Shown here: in pieces, positions 1-6,812 of the stretch
Layout of the letters: each line of letters begins with the position of its first letter
How positions within the stretch are numbered: position 1 is the first letter of the stretch
DNA from: Bacteroidota bacterium
GTDB taxonomy: Bacteria > Bacteroidota > Bacteroidia > Chitinophagales > Saprospiraceae
Reading direction: 5' to 3'
NCBI GenBank assembly: GCA_029561355.1
Contig: JAKQJD010000225.1
Span: 1 to 48,982 of the forward strand
Length of the DNA stretch: 48,982 nucleotides
Position numbers and translations under genes: made by a program
The notes under the pieces: model-generated
Told to the model about the DNA's origin: nothing
Databases searched by the model: none
What the model saw: only the letters and a program-made list of their open reading frames with translations

Positions 1-524
1 ACCGCGCCGGCGCCCTGGGTGTATTCGCCGCTGGAACAGAGTTCGTATTTGGCCACGTCGCTGGCTACCACGATGCCGATATTTTCTTCGTCATTTGCTA
101 CCCAGTCGAGGGTGTTGTGCAGGGCATCCGTTGCGCCGATACAGGCAAAAGTCATGTCCAGTACGTCGCAATGGCGGAAACTGTCGGGCCCGTACCGCTC
201 CGCGAAGCGTTGCTGGAGCATTTCCACGGCGTAGGTACCGGTGGGCTTGGCGCCGTCGAGCGCGCTTTCCGTTCCCAGGTAAATACGGCCGATACGCCGC
301 GGATCGAGGTTGTTGCGTTCGATCAGTTCAGCAATGGCTTCGGCGGCCATGGTAGCGGCGTCTTCATGCACGTCGCAAATGGCCATTTTATACAAACCGA
401 GGCCTTTCGACAGTTTTTCGTACGGAATATTGCGTTTTTCAGCCAGTGCGCTGATATCGAGGTAGAGTTTGGGCACATAGAATGCCATATCGTCGATACC
501 GATGGATACGAGGCGTTTTGCCAT
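1..524 (-). CDS. mvaS: Hydroxymethylglutaryl-CoA synthase, N-terminal part (runs off the window)
   Basis: The first 174 codons of a minus-strand gene are present; the 3' part lies beyond the left edge. The protein begins MAKRLVSIGIDD and continues with FYVPKLYLD, the typical opening of bacterial HMG-CoA synthases. GTESALDGAK carries the general-base Glu (residue 86) and FACIGATDAL carries the acetyl-accepting Cys (residue 128); the Gly-rich TQGAGA follows near residue 170. These residues match the thiolase-fold Glu and Cys of the Staphylococcus enzyme as I recall it. The enzyme condenses acetyl-CoA with acetoacetyl-CoA to HMG-CoA, the committed entry to the mevalonate route to isoprenoids. 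The ATG at 522-524 is the first in frame before the conserved start. No other mevalonate gene is visible. Confidence 0.9.
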   Translation of the reverse strand, partial: MAKRLVSIGIDDMAFYVPKLYLDISALAEKRNIPYEKLSKGLGLYKMAICDVHEDAATMAAEAIAELIERNNLDPRRIGRIYLGTESALDGAKPTGTYAVEMLQQRFAERYGPDSFRHCDVLDMTFACIGATDALHNTLDWVANDEENIGIVVASDVAKYELCSSGEYTQGAGA

Positions 525-1010
525 ACTGCTGTATTGAATTGTTTTAATGCGCGGTGTACAATGCGCTGACTTTCAAAAATATAGAACACCTGCGTTTCGA
601 AAGACACGGCTTCGGAAACGGACAAATGACTACGATCAGATTTGAAGATTATGGTGGTGTCAGCAGCGGCGCTGTAAGGCTGGCTTACTAAAGGAGCGCG
701 GCAAAGGTAATGATCGCATGTTTATGTTTGCATCATTTCTTTTGCAAACTGCGAGTTGAAACAGCGTGTCTGCTTTTTTGTTTATCCATACAGCAGATTT
801 TAGACAAAAAAGTTAAACAATTCCGAGGTGTTATCTGTGAGGTACGAACAGGTGACACCTCAAGACACGCACTATAGCCAAGTTCCCCAATTTATCTGTA
901 ACCCACAGGCAGTTGATAAGTCTATACGGGGGCGGCATGCTTTACCCGAGGTGTCACCTGCTCGTTCCTCGCAGATGACACCTCGGGCGTCAGGAAAATC
1001 CGCGTTACCG
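525..1010. other. Gene-free spacer between the HMG-CoA synthase and response-regulator genes
   Basis: About 490 bases without a convincing gene. The half next to the HMG-CoA synthase start is A/T-rich and presumably holds that gene's leader and promoter; no clear promoter match was found. The other half is occupied by the inverted repeat at 823-987, described separately. Open frames crossing this spacer continue antisense into the response regulator and are not credible. Confidence 0.6.
823..987. repeat. Paired inverted repeat, each arm itself palindromic
   Basis: Arms of about 42 bases lie at 823-864 and 945-987 in opposite orientation with a few mismatches. Each arm is also a stem-loop: the right arm starts CCCGAGGTGTCA and ends TGACACCTCGGG, a 12-bp perfect match around a 19-base loop; the left arm is a slightly degraded copy. 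The element sits just beyond the stop of the minus-strand response regulator, so it could terminate or stabilise that transcript. The double-palindrome design resembles REP/BIME-type elements, but no relationship is shown. Confidence 0.75.
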
Positions 1011-2180
1011 TTACCGGTTCGGGTGCACATATTGCCGCACGTCCTCTTCGGTCACGATCTGATCGCACAGGATAAACAGGCGCTCGATGACATTGGCGAG
1101 TTCGCGGATATTGCCCGTCCAGTTATAATCCTGCAGGGATCGGATGGCATCGGGTGTGAACGACTTGGGCGCGTGGCCGTAGTCGTCGGCGATGCGGCGG
1201 TTGAAATGTTCGAGCAGGAGCGGAATATCGTCGCGGCGGTCGTTCAGGGCAGGAACCCGCACCACGATCACGGCGAGGCGATGGTACAAGTCTTCGCGAA
1301 AACGGCCGGCTGAAATTTCCTCGCGCAGGTCTTTGTTGGTGGCGGCGAGCACGCGTACGTCGACCTTGATTTCCTTGCTGTCGCCAACGCGGGTGATGCG
1401 ACTTTCCTGAAGGGCACGCAGCACTTTGGCCTGTGCATCGAGGCTCATGTCGCCGATTTCGTCGAGAAACAGTGTGCCGCCGTTGGCTTGTTCGAATTTA
1501 CCGGGGCGGTCGGCAATAGCGCCTGTGAAGGAGCCTTTTTTGTGCCCAAACAGTTCACTTTCAATCAATTCTGCCGGGATGGCTGCGCAGTTGACTTCCA
1601 CGATCGGGCCGTCGGCGCGGTTGCTTTTTTCATGTATCCAGCGGGCCACAAGTTCCTTACCCGTACCGTTCTGGCCGGTAATGAGCACGCGGCTTTCTGT
1701 GGGCGCCACCTTTTCCAGCATCTTTTTAATTTCGAGAATGGGTGCGCTTTCGCCGATCATATTCACGCCTTTGCTGGCTTTCACCTGTTTGCGCAGCACC
1801 TGGGTCGTGTTCACCAGTTCGCTGCGTTCGAGGGCATTTCGCACGGTGATGAGCATACGATTCAGATCGGGTGGTTTGGAAATGAAATCGAAAGCGCCTT
1901 TTTTCACCGCTTCCACCGCCGTATCGATGGTGCCATGGCCGCTCACCATGATAACGGGCGTTTCTGGCGAGAGTATTTGCAGGCGTTCGAGCGCCTCTAT
2001 CCCGTCCATTTTAGGCATTTTAATATCCGTAATGATTACGTCGAACTTCTCTTTTTGTACCTTGGCGATACACTCCAGTCCGTCGGAGGCTTCTTCGACA
2101 TCATATCCTTCAAATTCAAGGATGTCGCGCAGGGTACGGCGAATGGGCGTTTCGTCGTCAACAATCAGGATTTTTGCCAT
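1011..2180 (-). CDS. NtrC-like sigma-54 response regulator lacking a C-terminal HTH
   Basis: The protein has 389 residues. An N-terminal receiver domain (about 1-118) has the acidic pair D8/D9, the phospho-acceptor D52 in TDIKMP and the conserved K102. An AAA+ domain (about 140-375) has Walker A GQNGTGKE (169-176), GSFTGA (216-221) in place of the usual sigma-54 contact loop GAFTGA, and Walker B GGTLFLDE (234-241). It stops at residue 389, whereas classical NtrC proteins of about 450-480 residues continue into a Fis-type helix-turn-helix; none is visible here. The family activates RpoN-dependent promoters when phosphorylated by a partner histidine kinase, which is not in this window. Without the DNA-binding domain it may act from solution or through a partner. 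The ATG at 2178-2180 precedes a perfect receiver start. Confidence 0.9.
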   Translation of the reverse strand: MAKILIVDDETPIRRTLRDILEFEGYDVEEASDGLECIAKVQKEKFDVIITDIKMPKMDGIEALERLQILSPETPVIMVSGHGTIDTAVEAVKKGAFDFISKPPDLNRMLITVRNALERSELVNTTQVLRKQVKASKGVNMIGESAPILEIKKMLEKVAPTESRVLITGQNGTGKELVARWIHEKSNRADGPIVEVNCAAIPAELIESELFGHKKGSFTGAIADRPGKFEQANGGTLFLDEIGDMSLDAQAKVLRALQESRITRVGDSKEIKVDVRVLAATNKDLREEISAGRFREDLYHRLAVIVVRVPALNDRRDDIPLLLEHFNRRIADDYGHAPKSFTPDAIRSLQDYNWTGNIRELANVIERLFILCDQIVTEEDVRQYVHPNR

Positions 2181-2215
2181 GAGGTTATCTGTTATCCGTT
2201 ATTTGTTATCCGTTG
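2181..2215. repeat. Short tandem GTTATCcGTTATT words at the regulator start
   Basis: Immediately upstream of the response-regulator start codon, the word GTTATC/GTTATT recurs four times at roughly 7-8 base spacing. The same vocabulary recurs at 31481-31612, 44161-44202 and 45526-45560, always touching or near a gene boundary. No function can be read from the sequence. Confidence 0.6.
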
Positions 2216-2373
2216 TCAGGGTTGGGAAGCAGGCTTTTTACTAAAAGTTGCCTCGTTTATTTCTGCATTTTTAGAAAAATGCGGCCACAAAGTAAGCGGC
2301 TTTCAGACACTTTTCGGGCACACGTTCAAATGATTTTTTATAAAATCTGTGACTTCGGTCCCAAACTGCGTTT

Positions 2374-2381
2374 TATCTTTG
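2374..2381 (+). promoter_or_regulatory. Candidate Bacteroidota -7 element (TATCTTTG)
   Basis: TATCTTTG matches the Bacteroidota -7 consensus TAnnTTTG and lies 65 bases before the start of the secreted coiled-coil protein gene. No convincing TTTG -33 element was found at the expected distance, so this is tentative. Confidence 0.35.
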
Positions 2382-2446
2382 TTTAGATGTTTGATGAATC
2401 CGCGATTTGTCATACATTTTTCTAATTCGCTCAAAATCTAAAACTT

Positions 2447-3136
2447 ATGCAAAGTAAATTTTTCTTTCCCGTGTTGTTGCTCCTGCTCTCCGCTTCAGCA
2501 GTATCTGCACAATGGAACAACGTAATTGAAACGGAACGTATGATGTCGTTCGGTAGCCGCCCCGCTTTCCGGATGGAATTCCCCAATACCGATGCGGGGC
2601 TGGTAGAAGATTTGTGGAAGGATTATGCCAAGAAAAATTTCGGAGCCAAACTGAAAAAAGATAAAAAATCAGGAGAATGGGCTGCCATGGATCTTAAATC
2701 GGCCATGATGGGCGATGACAAGTTCTCCATCTACTCTACCGTCGAAAAAACGGACGGCGGATCGGCGCTTACCGTCTGGTTCGATGCCGGCTCCTATTTC
2801 GTCAACCGCCGCGACAACCCGGGGCATACGGAAGAAGTCAGCCGCGCCCTGCGCCAGTTTTACATCGATGTACGCCGCGCCGGTATCACCGCCGAGTTGA
2901 AAGCCGAGGAAGACAAACTGAAAGACCTCGACAAAAAACAGAAAACCATGCAGCGCGACAGCGACGGCATGCGCAAGGATATCGAGTCCTGGAAGTCGAA
3001 AATCGCCAAGGCCGAAGAAGATATTGTGAAAAACGAGCGCGACCAGGAGCAAAATCTGGTCAACCAGGAAGCCCAGCGCCGTGCCATTGAAGCGGTACGC
3101 CAGCGACTGAACAATGTGGAAAACGAACGCAACTGA
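2447..3136 (+). CDS. Secreted protein with C-terminal coiled coil, unknown function
   Basis: The protein has 229 residues. It starts with a clear Sec signal peptide (MQSKFFFPVLLLLLSASAVS, cut after SAQ around residue 21), so it is exported to the periplasm or outer membrane; there is no lipobox. Residues of about 22-145 form a compact, mixed-composition domain I do not recognise. Residues of about 148-229 are rich in Lys, Glu, Gln, Arg and Asp with heptad-like spacing and are predicted by eye to be a long coiled coil. It is a single gene with its own strong terminator at 3265-3297 and a candidate promoter at 2374. The coiled coil suggests oligomerisation or envelope spacing, but this is inference. 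Confidence 0.85.
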   Translation: MQSKFFFPVLLLLLSASAVSAQWNNVIETERMMSFGSRPAFRMEFPNTDAGLVEDLWKDYAKKNFGAKLKKDKKSGEWAAMDLKSAMMGDDKFSIYSTVEKTDGGSALTVWFDAGSYFVNRRDNPGHTEEVSRALRQFYIDVRRAGITAELKAEEDKLKDLDKKQKTMQRDSDGMRKDIESWKSKIAKAEEDIVKNERDQEQNLVNQEAQRRAIEAVRQRLNNVENERN

Positions 3137-3264
3137 ATGCGCCGCCCGCTAAAATTTCGTGCCAGCCTCATCCCGCTTTTTTGTGGGCTCTTGATAATGA
3201 ACGAGTTGGAGCATTTTGACGGTCAAATCTAAAAAAAATTAATACACTTTTTGTTTTAAAAAAA

Positions 3265-3297
3265 GCCTGTTTGGAGTACTCCAGACAGGCTTTTTTT
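3265..3297 (+). terminator. Rho-independent terminator of the secreted coiled-coil gene
   Basis: The stem GCCTGTTTGGA pairs with TCCAGACAGGC with one G-T pair around a GTAC turn, followed by seven T at 3291-3297 and preceded by seven A, so it could work in both directions. It lies 128 bases after the stop codon at 3136. Confidence 0.85.
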
Positions 3298-3467
3298 GCT
3301 GTTCGTACATGATTTCAAAGAAAACGGTCGCTTTTGAAATTAAGCGGTCAAATGGATTGGTTTTGTCCACGCAAAAAGTTTGAGCGCTTCCCAAAAATCA
3401 ATTGTGCATTTTAAAACATTATTTTTTAATTTTGTGTTTGTTACAATCACATGAAAAACTTTTACAC

Positions 3468-3680
3468 TGTGGAAAATTAACCTCAACTTAATATAAAAAC
3501 CGGGCAGCCGGAATGCCTTCAACGGCACGTAATAATCTACAATTCAAAGTGTTAAAATATTTTCATTTCTGAAAAACGAAGCTCCGCAAGCATGTGGAAA
3601 ACGCGAATCCGATGTGTATAACTCAGTAGGTTTTCACAGTTGTCAACACTTATACGGATAGTTCTCCACAGTTTTCCACC
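3468..3680. promoter_or_regulatory. Cluster of DnaA-box-like nonamers, candidate replication-origin element
   Basis: Seen directly: TGTGGAAAA at 3468-3476 and 3593-3601 (complement TTTTCCACA), TGTGTATAA at 3613-3621 (complement TTATACACA, a perfect match to TTATNCACA), TTCTCCACA at 3662-3670 and the weaker TTTTCCACC at 3672-3680. An A/T-rich stretch flanks them at 3405-3560. Clustered DnaA boxes beside an A/T-rich region in a long spacer next to a replication gene is the architecture of an origin. DnaA boxes can also regulate promoters, and dnaA is not in view, so an origin assignment is only a hypothesis. Confidence 0.4.
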
Positions 3681-3826
3681 ATACGGATTGTTTGGAAAGT
3701 GAAAATCACCGCACTACGGAGTAGGTTTGTAGCCCCCGCGCAAGAACCAATAAAAAGAAGCCCGAATTCGCACAGACGATCCTTCCCTTCGCACTGACGG
3801 CTTCGCACTTCGTACTTAACAACAGT

Positions 3827-6037
3827 ATGGACGAACCAAGCGGCAACGCACAATACAACCAGTCGGGCGGTCAACGCAGACAACGCCCCGCTACCGGCGC
3901 CGACAACCTGTCGAACTACGTGTTTGGCAAGGTACAGCCGCAGGCTATCCCGCTGGAAGAAGCGGTGCTCGGTGCGCTTATGCTCGACCGCGATGCACTG
4001 CCCATGGTAATGGATTCGCTGCGCCCCGAAAGTTTTTACCTCGAAGCGCACCAGCATATTTACCGCGCTATCATTCGCCTGTTCGAACGTTCCAATCCCG
4101 TCGATTTGCTCACCGTGACGGAGGAATTGCGTTCCGGCGGCGAACTCGACAAAGTCGGCGGCCCCTACTACCTCGTCGAACTCAGCAATCGCGTCGCTTC
4201 CGCCGCCAATATCGAATACCACGCCCGTATCATCGCCCAGAAACACATTCAGCGCGAACTGATCAGCGTAAGCACCAAAACCATCAAAAATGCTTACGAG
4301 GACACCACCGACGTGTTCGATTTGCTGGACGACGCTGAAAAAGGGCTCTTTGCCATTACGCAGAACAACCTCAGCCGCAGTTACGAAAGTATGGGCACGC
4401 TCAGCAGTAAGGTGCTGAAAATGATCGAGGAGGTGTCGAAAAAAACGGACGGCCTCACGGGCGTTCCAACAGGCTTCACCGACCTCGACCGCCTCACTTC
4501 CGGCTGGCAACCTTCCGACCTTATCATTGTAGCGGCTCGTCCGGGTATGGGTAAAACTTCGTTCGTACTCGCTGTGGCGCTCAATGCTTCCCGCGATTTT
4601 AACAAAGGAGTGGCCTTGTTTTCCCTGGAGATGGCGTCCACGCAGCTGGTGCAACGTCTTATTTCCATGGAAGCCGAAATTTCCGGCTCCAAAATGCGAA
4701 ACGGCAAACTGGAAGACTACGAATGGCAGCAGTTGCAGTCGACCGTGGAAAAACTCAATACCGTCCCTATCTACATCGACGATACGCCGGCGATCAATAT
4801 TTTCGAACTGCGCGCCAAGTGCCGGCGCCTGAAACAACAGCATGATATTCAACTGGTTATCATCGACTACCTGCAACTGATGACTGGCGGCGGCGAAAGC
4901 ACCAAAAATGGCAACCGTGAGCAGGAGATTTCCAGTATTTCACGGGCGCTCAAGTCGCTGGCCAAGGAACTACGTGTGCCGGTGATCGCGCTGTCGCAGT
5001 TGAGCCGGGCCGTGGAAACGCGGGGCGGAAGCAAGCGGCCTCAATTGAGCGATTTGAGGGAATGCGTTACGGGCGATACGCTCATTGCACTTTGCGACGG
5101 CACACGCCGTCCGATTGCTGATTGTGTCGGCGAAAGACTGGACGTATGGACCATCGATACACAAACGCAAAAGATCGTACCCCATCAAACGGACCTGATC
5201 TGGGAAGTCGGCCGCAAGCCGGTTTATAAACTTACTACCCAAAGCGGTCGATCGATTCGTGCGAGCGCCGAACACAGGTTGTTGACTTTGGAAGGCTGGA
5301 AAATTATTGGCACGATGGAACCCGGTCAGCGTATTGCAGTTCCCAGGAAAAGTGCTGCGCCTGCTCAAGTGCAACAGGCTGAAAGGCTGCACGCGTTTTT
5401 GTCTTCAAAAGCCGGCAATACCAATGTGGATACTATTCCGGTAGAAATATTTAACGACATCAAGACCAGAATGAAAGACCAGGGAATTTCCCATCGTCAA
5501 ATGGCTGAAAAACGGGGAACTTCATATGGCGGGCAAGCACATTTTGCTTTCGCTCCATCGCGCTCGGTTTTGGCCGGTTATGCCGATTTGTTGGATGATA
5601 AACACCTGGCTCAACTTGCAGAAAGCGATATTTTCTGGGATACGATAAAAACCATTGAATATGCCGGAGAAGAACCGGTGTACGACCTGAGTGTTCCTGA
5701 TTACCATGCCTGGATTGCCAACGATATCTTTTCGCACAACTCCGGCGCAATCGAGCAGGATGCAGACATCGTTTCCTTCATCTACCGTCCCGAATATTAC
5801 CAGATCCTGGAAGATGAAAACGGCCAAAGCCTGAAAGGCGTAGCCGAATACATCATCGCCAAGCACAGGAATGGCGCGCTGGACACCGTCAAACTGAAAT
5901 TCACCGATAACTTCGCCAAATTCGGCAACCTCGACGATCCGACTTTCGCCGGCCTGTCCGACCCGCTGACAGGGCCGTTCCAGCCCAGCGTGATCACCCG
6001 GGGCTCGCGGATGAACGACGAAGACATACCATTTTAG
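3827..6037 (+). CDS. dnaB: Replicative DNA helicase DnaB containing an in-frame mini-intein
   Basis: The precursor has 736 residues. Residues 1-412 and 639-736 are DnaB: the N-terminal primase-interacting domain (PQAIPLEEAVLGALMLD near 40), Walker A ARPGMGKT (237-244), the Walker B-like segment LVIIDYLQL, and SGAIEQDAD at the splice junction. Residues 413-638 are a 226-residue intein inserted in the conserved motif SDLRE/SG. Excision gives a 510-residue helicase, normal for the family. DnaB is the hexameric 5'-3' helicase that unwinds the replication fork and recruits primase. The start at 3827 is the first ATG before the conserved region, with an N-terminal tail rich in Asn, Gln and Gly. Unspliced protein should be inactive because the intein splits the ATPase core. 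Confidence 0.95.
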   Translation: MDEPSGNAQYNQSGGQRRQRPATGADNLSNYVFGKVQPQAIPLEEAVLGALMLDRDALPMVMDSLRPESFYLEAHQHIYRAIIRLFERSNPVDLLTVTEELRSGGELDKVGGPYYLVELSNRVASAANIEYHARIIAQKHIQRELISVSTKTIKNAYEDTTDVFDLLDDAEKGLFAITQNNLSRSYESMGTLSSKVLKMIEEVSKKTDGLTGVPTGFTDLDRLTSGWQPSDLIIVAARPGMGKTSFVLAVALNASRDFNKGVALFSLEMASTQLVQRLISMEAEISGSKMRNGKLEDYEWQQLQSTVEKLNTVPIYIDDTPAINIFELRAKCRRLKQQHDIQLVIIDYLQLMTGGGESTKNGNREQEISSISRALKSLAKELRVPVIALSQLSRAVETRGGSKRPQLSDLRECVTGDTLIALCDGTRRPIADCVGERLDVWTIDTQTQKIVPHQTDLIWEVGRKPVYKLTTQSGRSIRASAEHRLLTLEGWKIIGTMEPGQRIAVPRKSAAPAQVQQAERLHAFLSSKAGNTNVDTIPVEIFNDIKTRMKDQGISHRQMAEKRGTSYGGQAHFAFAPSRSVLAGYADLLDDKHLAQLAESDIFWDTIKTIEYAGEEPVYDLSVPDYHAWIANDIFSHNSGAIEQDADIVSFIYRPEYYQILEDENGQSLKGVAEYIIAKHRNGALDTVKLKFTDNFAKFGNLDDPTFAGLSDPLTGPFQPSVITRGSRMNDEDIPF
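5063..5740 (+). mobile_element. DnaB mini-intein (protein-splicing element)
   Basis: It encodes 226 residues, C413 to N638 of the precursor. Block A is CVTGDTLIALCDG with the splicing Cys; block B has SAEHRLL with the expected His (483); blocks F and G are VYDLSVPDYHAWIAND and IFSHN, ending in His-Asn, followed by Ser as the +1 nucleophile. All residues needed for splicing are present. The C-terminal part from about residue 600 (SDIFWDTIKTIE) closely resembles the Synechocystis DnaB mini-intein from memory. There is no LAGLIDADG or other endonuclease motif. About 90 residues between the splicing halves include IKTRMKDQGISHRQMAEKRG, which looks like a small helix-turn-helix and may be a remnant of a homing endonuclease's DNA-recognition part. 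Confidence 0.93.
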
Positions 6038-6183
6038 AGAAGTGAGGGGGTGAGAAGTGAGAGGGTGAGAGTCCGTAGATTACACCGCTCCGCCCTTCGC
6101 CATGCCCTTCCGTATTCAAGATCGAAGCGGTGTAATCTACGCACTCTCACCTTCTCACCTCTCACCCTCTCACTTCTCTAAAA
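6032..6183. repeat. Long inverted repeat filling the dnaB-pnuC spacer
   Basis: Arms of about 57-60 bases are about 90 percent complementary around a loop of about 25 bases. The outer parts are GTGAGAGGGTGAGA-type tandem words, the inner parts the core GTAGATTACACCG (6075-6087) and its complement (6128-6140). The left arm includes the dnaB stop codon TAG and the right arm ends two bases before the pnuC ATG, so the element fills the spacer. It is a sibling of the repeat at 10048-10188. Confidence 0.9.
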
Positions 6184-6184
6184 A

Positions 6185-6787
6185 ATGTGGCAGCAGTTGC
6201 TCGACGGCCTATGGGCCACCACCCCGCTTGAATTTATCGCCGTTGTTTTCGGTATCGTCAGCGTCCTGTTGTCGCGGATCGAGCACATCGGCGTGTACCC
6301 TACCGGCATCATTAATACTGGTATTTACATTTACCTGAGCCTGATAGCAGGACTGTATGCCGAAGCGAGCGTGAATACCTATTACACCGTGATGAGCGTC
6401 ATAGGCTGGGTGATGTGGTCGAAGCAGCGGAGCGATGGAGAGAAACTGCACATCTCGGCCTCTACGCCGACAGAATGGCGCAACTCCCTGATTTTCTTTG
6501 TTTTGTCTTGGGTCGTGTTGTGGTATATTTTACAGAAATACACCAACAGCACGGTGCCGCTCGCCGACGCATTCGCCTCCGCCACCGCTTATACCGGCAT
6601 GTGGCTGATGGCGCGCAAAAAACTAGAGAACTGGCTCTGGTGGATCGCGACCAATATCGCGGCTATTCCCTTGTATTTTATCAAAGGGTACGTTTTTACG
6701 AGTTTTCAATACCTCGTTTTCCTGGTGCTGGCGGTCATGGGCTGGGTGGAATGGCGGGCGCGGATAAAGGCGAGCAAGAATATTTAA
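6185..6787 (+). CDS. pnuC: PnuC-family nicotinamide riboside transporter
   Basis: The protein has 200 residues and about seven membrane segments, Trp- and Tyr-rich as in PnuC: EFIAVVFGIVSVLLSRIEH near residue 16, the segment VYPTGIINTGIYIY (37-50), YYTVMSVIGWVMWSKQR, and a C-terminal YLVFLVLAVMGWVEWR. PnuC proteins are facilitated-diffusion channels of the inner membrane for nicotinamide riboside, which is trapped inside by phosphorylation for NAD synthesis. No NadR-type kinase gene is adjacent. It directly follows dnaB on the same strand, separated only by the inverted repeat, which would probably attenuate read-through. The ATG at 6185 follows the A-rich stretch CTCTAAAAA, a common Bacteroidota start context. 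Confidence 0.92.
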   Translation: MWQQLLDGLWATTPLEFIAVVFGIVSVLLSRIEHIGVYPTGIINTGIYIYLSLIAGLYAEASVNTYYTVMSVIGWVMWSKQRSDGEKLHISASTPTEWRNSLIFFVLSWVVLWYILQKYTNSTVPLADAFASATAYTGMWLMARKKLENWLWWIATNIAAIPLYFIKGYVFTSFQYLVFLVLAVMGWVEWRARIKASKNI

Positions 6788-6812
6788 CCACAAGGGACAC
6801 AAAGGGTTAAGT
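6782..6812. repeat. Single copy of the TTAACCACAAGGGaCACAAAGGG word at two converging stops
   Basis: This 30-base stretch joins the pnuC stop codon to the converging mnmH stop. Its wording matches one arm of the inverted repeats at 33801-33884 and 12300-12415 and the partial copy near 38387-38436. Only one arm is present here. Confidence 0.6.

Larger units (their letters stand above)
3137..3826. other. Long gene-free spacer upstream of dnaB with DnaA-box-like sites
   Basis: This 690-base spacer holds the terminator of the preceding gene (3265-3297), an A/T-rich stretch around 3405-3560, and a cluster of DnaA-box-like nonamers at 3468-3680 (separate entry). The longest open frame here (62 codons, minus strand, 3340-3528) has no start context or family resemblance and is not called. 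The last 60 bases before dnaB contain CTTCGCACT words like those in the array at 48298-48400. Confidence 0.6.

Noticed and set aside
3340..3528. A 62-codon minus-strand frame in the spacer upstream of dnaB
   Set aside because: No start context, signal or family resemblance; it overlaps the A/T-rich DnaA-box region.
3827..6037. dnaB interrupted by a frameshift or insertion sequence
   Set aside because: The extra 226 codons are in frame and have complete intein splicing motifs, so the gene is intact.
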